Assembly (NCBI GenBank): GCA_040880285.1 | Contig: JBBDIT010000075.1 | Coordinates: 4,330 to 68,329, forward strand | DNA from: JANQJA01 sp040880285 | GTDB taxonomy: Bacteria > Pseudomonadota > Gammaproteobacteria > Pseudomonadales > Azotimanducaceae | Direction: 5' to 3' | DNA: 64,000 nt | Shown here: in pieces, positions 8,549 through 17,540 of the stretch | Layout: every line of letters starts with the position of its first letter | How positions within the stretch are numbered: the first letter of the stretch is position 1 | Program-made: the position numbers and the translations under genes | Notes under the pieces: model-generated | What the model saw: only the letters and a program-made list of their open reading frames with translations | Databases searched by the model: none | What the model was told of the DNA's origin: nothing

Positions 8549-9343
8549 ATGGAATTGAGGGAAGCGATAGGCAGGCGAAGGTCGATCCGGTTTGTTCGGC
8601 AATACAAGCCGGTCGAGCCAGAAAAGATCCAGATGATGTTCGAGGCGGCTCGCATCGCGTCCCACTGGGGCAATGTCCAGTCTCTGGGCGCCGTTGCCGT
8701 TCACAAGGAGTCCGCGCCACAGGAAGTCATTGATGCCCTCGGCGCAACTGTGGTGGGTTGGCAGATACGGGTCGCGCCGGTCGTTATTATCTGGTACCTG
8801 GACCCGAACATGGTAGATGAACAGGGTGATCGGTTACGCCAGCTACTGGATGTGGGCGCACTCGGGTTTGGGACCAAACAGGAACGAAAGGACGGGCTGG
8901 AAAAGCAACTGCTGCCGATTTTCGAAGGTATCAAGGAGAACCTGAAACAACCGGGTTTGAGCGAAATTGACTGCGGCCAGGGTATCGCCCAGGCAACGTT
9001 GATGGCCTATGAGTTGGGATTAGGCACCTGCTGCCTTGGTTCGCCCTTCGGGCCGAGGATGCTAAAGGCCGTCGGCGTACCGGAGCATTGCCGTTTCCTT
9101 TTGTTGCAGACCGTGGGATACCCTGCCGAACACTGGGAAGCCGGTGGGCAACGTCCGAGACAGGAATTTTCTCGGCTGTTCAAAATGAATACTTACGACA
9201 CGCCATATCCCAGAAGCGAGGCCGTTGTTGACGAACTGACCCGCGACAAGTTTTTTACGCGGCCGGCGCCACTGCCTGAGCGTGAAGAAGAGCTCAAGTT
9301 CCTGCAGCGGGCGTTTGATATGGAACCCCCGGGATTGTTGTAA
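8549..9343 (+). CDS. Nitroreductase-family FMN oxidoreductase
   Basis: A 264-residue protein starting MELREAIGRRRSIRFV, the standard FMN phosphate-binding start of the nitroreductase fold. Mid-protein GQGIAQATLMAYELGLGTC and GSPFGP match the second flavin-contact region. Members reduce nitro groups, quinones or enones with NAD(P)H, and some act in catabolic pathways. It lies 20 bases after the acyl-CoA dehydrogenase and 27 before the thiolase start, so it is almost certainly in their operon; a role in reducing an unsaturated intermediate is inferred. The C-terminal extension (about 50 residues after RQEFSRLFKM) is longer than in minimal nitroreductases. Confidence 0.8.
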   Translation: MELREAIGRRRSIRFVRQYKPVEPEKIQMMFEAARIASHWGNVQSLGAVAVHKESAPQEVIDALGATVVGWQIRVAPVVIIWYLDPNMVDEQGDRLRQLLDVGALGFGTKQERKDGLEKQLLPIFEGIKENLKQPGLSEIDCGQGIAQATLMAYELGLGTCCLGSPFGPRMLKAVGVPEHCRFLLLQTVGYPAEHWEAGGQRPRQEFSRLFKMNTYDTPYPRSEAVVDELTRDKFFTRPAPLPEREEELKFLQRAFDMEPPGLL

Positions 9344-9370
9344 TCCCTAACGACCAGATTGAGGTCTACC

Positions 9371-10612
9371 ATGAAGATGAATGCCTATATCACCGGAGTG
9401 GGAATGACGCACTTTGGCAAGTTTCTTGAGCGGGGCCTCAAGTCGATAGCAGGTGAAGCAATACTTGCAGCCATCGAAGATGCCGGTATCGACAGCGGTA
9501 CTATTGAAGCCGCGTGGGTAGGTAATGCCGCGGCGGGCCTGGTTACGGGCCAGGAATGTATCCGTGGCCAGGTTGTGCTGCGTGGCGTTGGTATTGGCCA
9601 GATCCCGGTTGTTAATGTTGAAAACGCCTGTGCCAGTGCCTCCACCGCATTTAACCAGGCTGCTGCCATGGTCACGGCCGGCTTGTACGATGTTGTCCTG
9701 GCTGTCGGTGTCGAGAAACTGTATGACCAGGATAAACAAAAATCTTTCGCTGCTTTCTCCGGTGCTGTCGACGTTGAAGCCATGGTTGAGATCATGGCCA
9801 ATCTCAAAAAGAATGCCGAGGCCCAGGGTGCCGCTGGGGCTGATGGTGCCGGCAAGGGTGCTGGAAAGAGTCGGTCGATGTTCATGGATATCTATGCCTC
9901 GGCGGCAAGATCCCACATGAAGGCGTATGGCACCACCGTTGAGCAATTTGCCGGCGTCTCCGCGAAGAATTCATTTCACGGTAGCCTGAATCCACGGGCC
10001 CAGTTCCGGGAAGAATTGACGGTTGAGGATGTCTTGCAGTCCCCGATGATTGCAGAACCCTTAACCAGGCCCATGTGTTCGCCCATCGGCGATGGCGCTG
10101 CGGCCGTTGTGATAATGAGCGAGAAGAAGGTGAAAGAACTTGGTATCGCGCGACCCATCCGGGTGTTGTCGAGTGCGTTGCATTCCGGATGGGACAGGGC
10201 GGCGGGTGAGGAAGGTGTGGCCGAGTTTGCGGCGAACCATGCCTATGCCGAGGCTGGTGTCGGGCCGGAAGATCTTTCGCTCATCGAACTGCACGACGCA
10301 TCGGCACCGGCAGAAATTATGGCGTACGAATCCCTTGGACTGTGCGCCAAAGGTGACGGTGGCCAGTTGATTACTGATGGTGTTACCCGTCTCGGCGGAC
10401 GCTTGCCAGTCAATACATCCGGTGGCCTGCTGCGCAAAGGGCATCCAGTCGGTGCCACCGGTCTTGCCCAGATCGTTGAGTTGACCGAGCAGTTGCAGGG
10501 CCGCAGTGACCAGCGCCAGGTAGCGAATGCGAAAATCGGCCTTGCCCACAATGGCGGAGGATCTATCGGTACTGATGCCGCCGCGCTCTGTGTGACCATA
10601 CTATCGGTGTAG
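9371..10612 (+). CDS. Thiolase of the SCP-x / lipid-transfer type
   Basis: A 413-residue protein from ATG 9371 with GAGGT upstream. The acylated Cys is in VENACASASTAF near residue 90. Later motifs are ELHDASAPAE, the GHPVGATG loop, and AHNGGGSIG where classical thiolases have a second Cys, a swap common in SCP-x-like enzymes. These enzymes cleave branched or sterol side-chain 3-ketoacyl-CoAs. An Ala/Gly-rich insert (EAQGAAGADGAGKGAGK) precedes the cap region. Its neighbours (dehydrogenase upstream, acyl-CoA ligase 4 bases downstream) make it the thiolytic step of one pathway. Confidence 0.85.
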   Translation: MKMNAYITGVGMTHFGKFLERGLKSIAGEAILAAIEDAGIDSGTIEAAWVGNAAAGLVTGQECIRGQVVLRGVGIGQIPVVNVENACASASTAFNQAAAMVTAGLYDVVLAVGVEKLYDQDKQKSFAAFSGAVDVEAMVEIMANLKKNAEAQGAAGADGAGKGAGKSRSMFMDIYASAARSHMKAYGTTVEQFAGVSAKNSFHGSLNPRAQFREELTVEDVLQSPMIAEPLTRPMCSPIGDGAAAVVIMSEKKVKELGIARPIRVLSSALHSGWDRAAGEEGVAEFAANHAYAEAGVGPEDLSLIELHDASAPAEIMAYESLGLCAKGDGGQLITDGVTRLGGRLPVNTSGGLLRKGHPVGATGLAQIVELTEQLQGRSDQRQVANAKIGLAHNGGGSIGTDAAALCVTILSV

Positions 10613-10615
10613 CCT

Positions 10616-12217
10616 GTGACGACCCGTAATCCCATGGTGTTGTCGGACCTGATTGCGATCAAGGCAGAGCAGCAGCCGGATCTCGATGTGCTCACCTTCG
10701 AAGGTGGGGGTGTGCGTGAAGATGAAATCCGGACCTATGCTGATCTGTGGGAGAACGGAAATCGGATCGCCGCGGGGCTGATTGAGCGTGGCATGCAACC
10801 CGGTGACCGGTTCGCACTGTTTATGCGCAATCATCCGGAATTTGTCGATGTCATGGTTGGTGCATCCCTGTCTGCGAGTGTCTTTGTGCCGATTGACCCA
10901 AGAACCCGTGGTGCCAAACTTTCCTACACGCTGAACAATTCGGCCTGCAAGGGCATCATTGCCGCCGACTATACCTTGAACCAGATTGACGAGGTTCGGG
11001 CTGGTCTGCCGGCACTGGAATGGATCTGGATCCTCGATACCGATGAGCGAGGCGATAATACGCTGTCGGACGAGTCTGGTGTCCAGCAGGTTAGCGACAT
11101 CTTGTCGGTACCGTATCGTGCTGTGACCAGTCGGCTGCAATCACCGGAAGACCCGTTCGAAATTATTTACACGTCCGGTACCACCGGTGACCCGAAAGGT
11201 GTAGTTCGATCTAACCAATCCTATGGCGGAGCGACCCTGTTTGGCGCGCTGGTGGGCTTCACGGAATCTGACCGTCCTTATACGGGGCTCTCACTGACCC
11301 ATGGTAATGCCCAGATGATGACGCTCGGACCCACGCTGGGCCAGGGTCTGCGGGCGGTATTCAGCCGCCGGTTTACCAAGTCGCGGCTGTGGGACATCAC
11401 GCGTCAATACGGTAATACTGTGTTCAATCTCCTCGGTGGTATGGCGATGGCGATTTATTCCGAGCCGGAACGCGATAACGACGCCGACAATCCCGTCAAC
11501 TTTGTCGTCAGTGCTGGCATGCCGATTGCGATCTGGGAGAAATTCGAACAACGTTTTGATTTGAAGATACTGGAATGTTACGGCGCCATTGAAGGCGGTA
11601 TGGCAGTCAAGCCGATCGGCGTTGGTCCCATCGGCAGTTTTGGTAAACCCCCGCCCAATCTTGAGATGAAGGTGGTGGATGAAAACGACCAGGTGTGCCC
11701 GCCGGGCGTCCCCGGCGAACTGGTGAGCCGGCCGGCGGGTGGTGGTGCGGTCAGCGTGGAGTATTTTGGCAAACCGGAGGCCTCCGCCGAAAAGACGCGG
11801 GGTGGCTGGCTCCGGAGCGGCGATGTTTGCCACACCGATGAAGACGGCTGGTTCTACTTTGATTACCGCAAGGGTGGTGGTATCCGCCATAACGGCGATT
11901 TTATCAATCCCGGTTTTGTCGAGGGTGTACTGGCAGAAAGCGACTATGTGCTCGATGTTTATGTGTACGGTGTGCCGGCCGCATCCGGATCCCCTGGTGA
12001 AAAGGATGTGGTGGCAGCAATCGTCGCCAATCCGGAGCGGACTTTCTCGGCACCCGAAGTATTCCAATTTTGCCGGGCGCAGCTCGAGTCCAACTTTGTT
12101 CCGTCCTACCTGCAGGTTGTCGCCGAGATTCCAAAGACGGCGTCCGAGAAGCCCCAGGAGCGATTCCTGCTGGAGGCGTTTGCGGTCGATGCCGCCAACG
12201 TCTATGTTGAATCCTGA
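10616..12217 (+). CDS. AMP-forming acyl-CoA ligase
   Basis: A 533-residue adenylate-forming enzyme from GTG 10616, four bases after the thiolase stop. The P-loop IYTSGTTGDPKGVV lies near residue 183, GGWLRSGDVCHTDEDGWF near residue 400, and a C-terminal Lys-containing segment EIPKTASEKPQERF. The hinge loop reads YRKGGGIRHNGDF, rather than the usual R-K-DxIxxxG, a slightly unusual form. It activates a carboxylic acid with ATP and CoA, feeding the dehydrogenase and thiolase upstream. The substrate is unknown; the context fits a sterol side chain or a cyclic acid. Confidence 0.85.
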   Translation: MTTRNPMVLSDLIAIKAEQQPDLDVLTFEGGGVREDEIRTYADLWENGNRIAAGLIERGMQPGDRFALFMRNHPEFVDVMVGASLSASVFVPIDPRTRGAKLSYTLNNSACKGIIAADYTLNQIDEVRAGLPALEWIWILDTDERGDNTLSDESGVQQVSDILSVPYRAVTSRLQSPEDPFEIIYTSGTTGDPKGVVRSNQSYGGATLFGALVGFTESDRPYTGLSLTHGNAQMMTLGPTLGQGLRAVFSRRFTKSRLWDITRQYGNTVFNLLGGMAMAIYSEPERDNDADNPVNFVVSAGMPIAIWEKFEQRFDLKILECYGAIEGGMAVKPIGVGPIGSFGKPPPNLEMKVVDENDQVCPPGVPGELVSRPAGGGAVSVEYFGKPEASAEKTRGGWLRSGDVCHTDEDGWFYFDYRKGGGIRHNGDFINPGFVEGVLAESDYVLDVYVYGVPAASGSPGEKDVVAAIVANPERTFSAPEVFQFCRAQLESNFVPSYLQVVAEIPKTASEKPQERFLLEAFAVDAANVYVES

Positions 12218-12332
12218 ACCGCGCGACACTGCCGATGGCATTACCTGGTCGCATTTGATGTAATTGAGCTCAAGGCGATTTGGCGTTTGAATTGGCCAGA
12301 TTGCGTTCAATGACTCCAACAGGGCAGTAAAG

Positions 12333-13118
12333 ATGGCGGATCCAGCAGTACCAGCACCCTCGGCGACAATCCTGATGTTGCAAGACGGCCCGGAAGGGCT
12401 TGAAGTCTTCATGGTGGTGCGACACCACCAGATCGATTTCGCCTCCGGCGCGCTGGTGTTTCCCGGTGGTAAGGTCGAAGAAGGCGACTTCGCCGTCAGG
12501 ACCTGGTGTGAAGGCGTTGACGGGGCCGATGACCGGCAATTGTCGATGAAGGTAGGCGCGATCCGGGAAGCGTTTGAAGAGTGTGGAATCCTGTTGGCGC
12601 GACCCCGCGGCGAGAAGGCACTTGTCAGTGGTGAACGGCTTGCGGAATTAGAAGGTTATCGGGAACTCCTCAATAACGGCGAGGTGACGATTGAGGAATT
12701 CCTGGTCAATGAAGACCTTGTGCTTGCCTGCGATAAACTCCAGCCATTTGCGCACTGGATTACGCCGGAGATGATGCCGAAACGATTCGACACCATGTTT
12801 TATCTGGCCGAAGCCCCACCCGACCATCTTGCTATTCACGATGGAAAGGAGTCAGTGGATTCCGTCTGGATCTCTCCGCGCGATGCAATTGCCGGTGCGG
12901 TGGCCGGAAAATACACGATTATCTTTCCGACCCGGTTGAATGTTGAAATGCTGGGCGAGAGTGATTCGGTCGAAAGCGCAATGCGGGATGCAAGGAATCG
13001 CAATATTATTTCTGTCCTGCCCTGGACAGAACAGCGTGACGATGGCAATTACCTTTGCATTCCGCCTGATGCCGGCTACAACATCAGTGAAGAGAGGATG
13101 GCGGGTCGACCGGCTTGA
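12333..13118 (+). CDS. Nudix hydrolase
   Basis: A 261-residue protein. The Nudix box is split: FPGGKVEEGD (residues 43-52), then a loop insertion, then REAFEECGIL (78-87), giving the metal-binding REAxEExG. Such enzymes hydrolyse nucleoside diphosphate linkages; the longer Nudix proteins found with fatty-acid genes often act on CoA or acyl-CoA. In this position after an acyl-CoA ligase, a CoA-recycling role is likely but not proven. It is 115 bases from the ligase stop, so it may have its own promoter. Confidence 0.8.
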   Translation: MADPAVPAPSATILMLQDGPEGLEVFMVVRHHQIDFASGALVFPGGKVEEGDFAVRTWCEGVDGADDRQLSMKVGAIREAFEECGILLARPRGEKALVSGERLAELEGYRELLNNGEVTIEEFLVNEDLVLACDKLQPFAHWITPEMMPKRFDTMFYLAEAPPDHLAIHDGKESVDSVWISPRDAIAGAVAGKYTIIFPTRLNVEMLGESDSVESAMRDARNRNIISVLPWTEQRDDGNYLCIPPDAGYNISEERMAGRPA

Positions 13119-13153
13119 ATTTTTGTCTTTAAACCCTGGCACGAGAAGTCTGT

Positions 13154-14380
13154 ATGCGACACAACACAGATAACAGGCTCTCCCTTCTCATCCAACTGGA
13201 TGATCGTCCCGGTGCCCTCGAAGCGGCGCTGCGTGTATTCAGTCGCCACGGTGTCAACCTGACACATATTGAATCGCGCCCGGCCACTGGTGAGACCTTT
13301 GACTTTTACGTTGACTTTGAGGGCAAGCGAGGCACTGAACCAGTTGATGCCGTTATCGCAGAACTCAGCAATTCGGCCAGGGTATTTGTACTGGACGATA
13401 AAAAAGTGCCCTGGTTTCCGCGTCATGTCAGTGAGCTGAACGAGATTGCTACCCATACGCTGGACGCTGGCTCTGATTTGCAATCAGACCATCCCGGCTT
13501 CAACGATCCTGACTACAGACAGCGTCGCGCCCTTATCGATTCGTTGGCACGGGAGTATCGCTACGGCCAGCCGATCCCGGTGGTCGACTACACCAGCGAG
13601 GAAACCGCGACCTGGCGCGAGGTTTATGAACAACTGATGCCATTGCACGATGCCTTTGCCTGTCCTGAGTACAAGCGCGCGTTTGCCGAAATGAAGTCCG
13701 AGTGCGGTTATGCAACGGACAATATACCCCAGGGTCGTGATGTCGATACCTTCCTTGCGGCTCGCACCGGTTTTCGAATCTGGCCGGTGGCGGGCCTGCT
13801 GAGTTCGCGGGACTTCCTGAATGGTCTGGCGTTTCGTGTCTTTTTCTCTACCCAGTATATCCGACATCACTCGAAACCACTTTATACCCCTGAGCCGGAT
13901 GTCTGCCACGAATTGATAGGACACGCCCCGATGTTTGCAGATGCCGCTTTTGCGGATCTGTCACAGGAGATCGGGCTTGCCAGTCTGGGAGCCAGTGATG
14001 CGGAAATTGAACACCTGGCCAGATGTTACTGGTTTTCGGTCGAGTTCGGTCTGGTAGGTAAGGTAGGTAAGGTTGGCGATCTTAAGGCCTATGGCGCTGG
14101 CTTGATCTCAAGCTTCGGCGAACTGGAGTATGCGTGCGCGCCGGCCAGTGCCAAAGAGGAGAGGAAGCCTGAGTATCGGCACTGGCAACCTGAACTGGCG
14201 GCAAAGACTGATTTTCCGATCACCGAATACCAGCCACTCTACTTCGTTGCAGCCTCACTGCACGATGCAAAATCGAAAATGCAGGAGTATTGTCGCAACC
14301 TGCCTCGCCCTTTTTACGCGCGTTATAACCCGACCACACAACGCATCTGGGTCGATCGCGCGGTTCACCGCGCCAGCTGA
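13154..14380 (+). CDS. phhA: Aromatic amino acid (phenylalanine-4-) hydroxylase with N-terminal ACT domain
   Basis: A 408-residue protein. An ACT regulatory domain fills about residues 1-85 (LSLLIQLDDRPGALEAALRV, then VNLTHIESRP). The catalytic domain follows, with iron ligands in HELIGHAPMF (H252, H257) and a Glu later in the sequence. It should hydroxylate phenylalanine to tyrosine with tetrahydropterin and oxygen. Most bacterial enzymes are about 260-300 residues and lack an ACT domain; this layout is the one known from animals, where ACT senses phenylalanine. No pterin dehydratase gene is next to it. It is 35 bases after the Nudix gene and convergent with an acyl-CoA ligase. Confidence 0.85.
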   Translation: MRHNTDNRLSLLIQLDDRPGALEAALRVFSRHGVNLTHIESRPATGETFDFYVDFEGKRGTEPVDAVIAELSNSARVFVLDDKKVPWFPRHVSELNEIATHTLDAGSDLQSDHPGFNDPDYRQRRALIDSLAREYRYGQPIPVVDYTSEETATWREVYEQLMPLHDAFACPEYKRAFAEMKSECGYATDNIPQGRDVDTFLAARTGFRIWPVAGLLSSRDFLNGLAFRVFFSTQYIRHHSKPLYTPEPDVCHELIGHAPMFADAAFADLSQEIGLASLGASDAEIEHLARCYWFSVEFGLVGKVGKVGDLKAYGAGLISSFGELEYACAPASAKEERKPEYRHWQPELAAKTDFPITEYQPLYFVAASLHDAKSKMQEYCRNLPRPFYARYNPTTQRIWVDRAVHRAS

Positions 14381-15925
14381 CTAGTCTTTCGCGGGTCCAG
14401 GGAACTGTTCGCGCAAAACCCGCTTTAGTACCTTGCCGGTGGGATTGCGAGGGATCTCATCGACAAAGGCGGCGCCCTTCGGCAATTTATATGCGGCCAT
14501 CTTGCCTTTGCAATATGCCAGCACGTCGGCCTCGCTCAGGTCAGGGTCGCTCGTGACTGCGATCACGAAAGGCGATTCGCCCCACTTGTCACTGGGCTGG
14601 CCGATCACCGCGACATCCCTGATCTTCTCGTGTGCCAACAGCACATTTTCGAGCTCGGCGGGATAAATATTTTCACCACCCGATATAATCATGTCCTTGA
14701 GGCGGTCGCGAATATAGATGAATCCATCCTCATCCATCTCTGCCATGTCACCGGTCCGCAGCCAACCGTCTACCAATGTCTCCGCCGTGGCATCGGGTCT
14801 ATTCCAATACTCCTTCATGATATGTTTTCCGGCCACCAGCACCTCACCAGGTTCGTTAGGTCCGACGTCCTTCATGTTTTCATCGACGATGCGCACGCTG
14901 GTGTGAAAAAACGCTTTGCCGGTGGAACCGGCTTTGACGATGGAATCCTCGGCACCTATCAGGCAGGCAGGCCCGCATGTTTCCGTAAGGCCGTACACCT
15001 GCAGGATACCGATCCCGAGTTTGTCATAGGTCTCAATCATGGTCTTTGGTACCGGCGATGCCCCGCTCATGCACCAACGCACGGTTGAGTAATCGTATTT
15101 ACCCTGCTCGAGTGCTTGCAGCATAAAATTGAGCATTGCCGGCACTGCCAGCAGGGTGGTGATCTTCTCATCCTGGATCAACTCCCAGGTACGGACCGGG
15201 TCAAAGGAGCGCATCACGACGCAGGTAATGCCTGTATAGACCGCATTGGTCAGCGGATTCAGCGCGCCGACGTGAAATAGCGGCAGTGATAAAAGATAAC
15301 GGTCGTCCTCCCTGAAGCTGATGGTCGCGGTGCCGGTAATGGACGCCCACATCGCGGAATTGTGGGTATGGACAACACCTTTGGGTAAACCGGTGGTGCC
15401 CGAGGTGTACATAATGTAGAGCTCGTCGTCATCCGCCGCGGCGATCTCCGGCTCGCTCACCGATTGCTTGAGTACCAGCGGTTCGTACTGGCTTGCGAAA
15501 TCCGGTCTGGCGCCGGCATCACCACTGTATAACCAGTGTTTGATATCGGTCTGATCGCCCCTTTCGTGCAAGTCGGTAACCAGTTCGGCGAATTCTGAAC
15601 CAAACAGCAGGACCGTGGCGCCACTGTCTTTCAGGATGAATTCAAGTTCATTACCCACCAGGCGCCAGTTGAGGGGCACGACGATGCCACCGATCTTGGC
15701 GATAGCAAAGAAGGCAGCAACGAATTCGATGCTGTTCATTTTCAGGATGGCAACCCGGTCGCCCTTTTTCACGCCGATGGAAACCAGGTAATTCGCGGTT
15801 TGGTTGACTCGTTTGTTCAGTTCAAGGTAGGTCAACCGAAGCCCGCTATCAGGTTGTACGTACGCCTCCCTGTTGGGATTGAGCTGTGCGCGTTTGGTGA
15901 CCAGCAGACCAATGTTGGTTTGCAT
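14381..15925 (-). CDS. Long-chain acyl-CoA ligase family protein
   Basis: A 514-residue AMP-forming ligase. The P-loop MYTSGTTGLPKGVVHTH is near residue 173, and DGWLRTGDMAEMDEDGF, then RDRLKDMIISGGENIYP mark the hinge and C-terminal domain. The catalytic Lys lies in PRNPTGKVLK near the end. It activates fatty or aromatic acids to CoA thioesters in the cytoplasm. It stops one base after the hydroxylase on the opposite strand, so the two genes converge with no gap. It differs from the ligase at 10616 in the hinge motif and is not a recent duplicate. Confidence 0.85.
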   Translation of the reverse strand: MQTNIGLLVTKRAQLNPNREAYVQPDSGLRLTYLELNKRVNQTANYLVSIGVKKGDRVAILKMNSIEFVAAFFAIAKIGGIVVPLNWRLVGNELEFILKDSGATVLLFGSEFAELVTDLHERGDQTDIKHWLYSGDAGARPDFASQYEPLVLKQSVSEPEIAAADDDELYIMYTSGTTGLPKGVVHTHNSAMWASITGTATISFREDDRYLLSLPLFHVGALNPLTNAVYTGITCVVMRSFDPVRTWELIQDEKITTLLAVPAMLNFMLQALEQGKYDYSTVRWCMSGASPVPKTMIETYDKLGIGILQVYGLTETCGPACLIGAEDSIVKAGSTGKAFFHTSVRIVDENMKDVGPNEPGEVLVAGKHIMKEYWNRPDATAETLVDGWLRTGDMAEMDEDGFIYIRDRLKDMIISGGENIYPAELENVLLAHEKIRDVAVIGQPSDKWGESPFVIAVTSDPDLSEADVLAYCKGKMAAYKLPKGAAFVDEIPRNPTGKVLKRVLREQFPGPAKD

Positions 15926-16008
15926 TTTCCATCCTCAGGGCTATTGCTTATCCAGAATATGACAGCCTGCAAATTCCGGGTCAACAATGGCAAAGGTGCG
16001 ATTGAGGA

Positions 16009-16629
16009 TCAGGCGAAGAGGCCGATGAGGGCGTTGTTCTCCGGATTGATGCTGGCTTTCAATCTTTGCCGCGCCCGGCAGATGACCTTGTCATAGAGAT
16101 CAACATCGAGCAAAAGGGCATCGCAGATTTCGCGCTTGGACTGCTCTTGTAAATAGTGTCGCTGCAGAATGTCACGATCACGATCAACGCTTAAGTTCTC
16201 GATTTCCTTGTGCAGATAATTTGCAAGCTCGTCATCCATAATTGTTCGCTCGATCATTGACTGCGGGCATTCGAACTGATCAATCGTCTCGGTCAGTTCG
16301 ACCTGATTGTCTTTCTTGCGGCGCCAACCGAGAAAGGTAAAGCGCGCGGTCGAATAGACGTAGCTTGTCAAACAGTCGGGGTCCTTGAGCTCCTGGTTTC
16401 TCAATTTCTGCAAAATCAGGATCAGCGTTTCATGAGTAAGGTCCTCCGCCCGGGACGGGTCGCGAGTCAGCCTCCGAAACAGTCGTTTGAGTCCTGACTG
16501 AAATTTGATTACCAACAACTGTTCACATTCCTTGTTGCTTTTTGCGATACCTTTAACCAGTTCTTTGTCGGTGGTTATTGTGTTTGAATCGTATTGACCA
16601 GATTCGTGTCGTTCAGGGTTTATGTCCAC
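16009..16629 (-). CDS. RNA polymerase sigma factor, ECF-like
   Basis: A 206-residue protein. Region 2 is seen in LLVIKFQSGLKRLFRRLTRD, then PSRAEDLTHETLILILQKLR, and region 4 in LSVDRDRDILQRHYLQEQ, then SKREICDALLLDVDLYDKVI. It should direct core RNA polymerase to a small regulon. No anti-sigma factor is adjacent. It is divergent from the response regulator at 16887, with a 257-bp shared control region, so the sigma factor and the two-component pair may control the nearby catabolic genes. Base composition is slightly lower in GC than its neighbours. Confidence 0.75.
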   Translation of the reverse strand: MDINPERHESGQYDSNTITTDKELVKGIAKSNKECEQLLVIKFQSGLKRLFRRLTRDPSRAEDLTHETLILILQKLRNQELKDPDCLTSYVYSTARFTFLGWRRKKDNQVELTETIDQFECPQSMIERTIMDDELANYLHKEIENLSVDRDRDILQRHYLQEQSKREICDALLLDVDLYDKVICRARQRLKASINPENNALIGLFA

Positions 16630-16802
16630 AATTGGCTCCAGGAGGTTGGTTGATGTGCGAGGAGTGCTTTCGTCGGAACACTTATTATTCGTATGCCTTA
16701 TTAGTCATTGAGTTCGGCACTCCTGTTTACTTGCCAATTGATACTAGGCCCCGTGCTACGCTTTAAAAATCCGGTATTCGGTCTAAACTTTGGTTTATGT
16801 GA

Positions 16803-16828
16803 GACGGTTTAGGTCTGACGGTTTAGGT
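16803..16828 (+). promoter_or_regulatory. Tandem 12-mer gacggtttaggt upstream of the response regulator
   Basis: Two copies of gacggtttaggt, 14 bp apart (from 16803, first base g-a shared, and 16817), lie 60-85 bases before the response regulator start. A related inverted form, ggtctaaac, occurs near 16780. The spacing and position suit a binding site, perhaps for the regulator itself or for the divergent sigma factor. Confidence 0.3.
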
Positions 16829-16886
16829 TCAATGACTTCTGGTACTACGGACGCCGTGCTTAGTAGAATTCGGGCGGGAGATTAAA

Positions 16887-17540
16887 ATGAATAAACGCGC
16901 GCTTATCGTCGACGACCATCCTATTATTCGTGATGCGCTGGTGACTTCACTGTTGTCCCTGGGGGTATTCGAGCAGGTGGAAACGGCCAGTACGTTCCAG
17001 CAGACGCTCGAGAAGCTGGAGCAATCCAGCGATTATCAGTTGTTGATACTCGATCTCAGTCTGACCGATAAAACCGGTACCGAAGGGATGGTGTTTATCA
17101 GGGAAAATTATCCCGAAGTTCCTGTGGTCGTCTTTTCAGGGAATGACTCGACCGACACGATTGCTCAGGCGTTTGAATGGGGCTGTCACGGCTTTGTTTC
17201 GAAAAGTTCACAAATGCAGGTTGTGGTTAATGCGATAAAAATGGTTCTTGCCGGTAGCAGTTATATTCCGCCGTCCGCCATTCGAATGATGGGATACGAA
17301 CCCAAGGAGGAGTCACAGGCCAGTGATGAGCAGGCCCCGGAATCGGTACGTTTCTCACCGAAACAGCGAGCAGTGTTCGATCAATTGATGTTGGGGGTGC
17401 CGAATAAAGTCATCGCCGATCGATTGAATATGGCAGAAGGTACAGTTAAGACACACCTGCATAGTATCTACCAGATTTTACAGGTACGGAATCGAGCGCA
17501 AGCAATACTCAAGTCGAGACAGTTACGTCTGATTGCGTGA
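16887..17540 (+). CDS. LuxR/NarL-type response regulator
   Basis: A 217-residue protein. The receiver domain has D9 D10, the phosphoacceptor D56 (LLILDLSLTDK), the Ser/Thr in VVVFSGND and the Lys in GFVSKSSQ. After a linker with Glu and Ser (residues about 138-155) comes a LuxR-type helix-turn-helix: FSPKQRAVFDQLMLGVPNK, then MAEGTVKTHLHSIYQIL. It should bind DNA when phosphorylated by the histidine kinase encoded convergently at 17523; the two 3' ends overlap by 18 bases. Confidence 0.85.
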   Translation: MNKRALIVDDHPIIRDALVTSLLSLGVFEQVETASTFQQTLEKLEQSSDYQLLILDLSLTDKTGTEGMVFIRENYPEVPVVVFSGNDSTDTIAQAFEWGCHGFVSKSSQMQVVVNAIKMVLAGSSYIPPSAIRMMGYEPKEESQASDEQAPESVRFSPKQRAVFDQLMLGVPNKVIADRLNMAEGTVKTHLHSIYQILQVRNRAQAILKSRQLRLIA

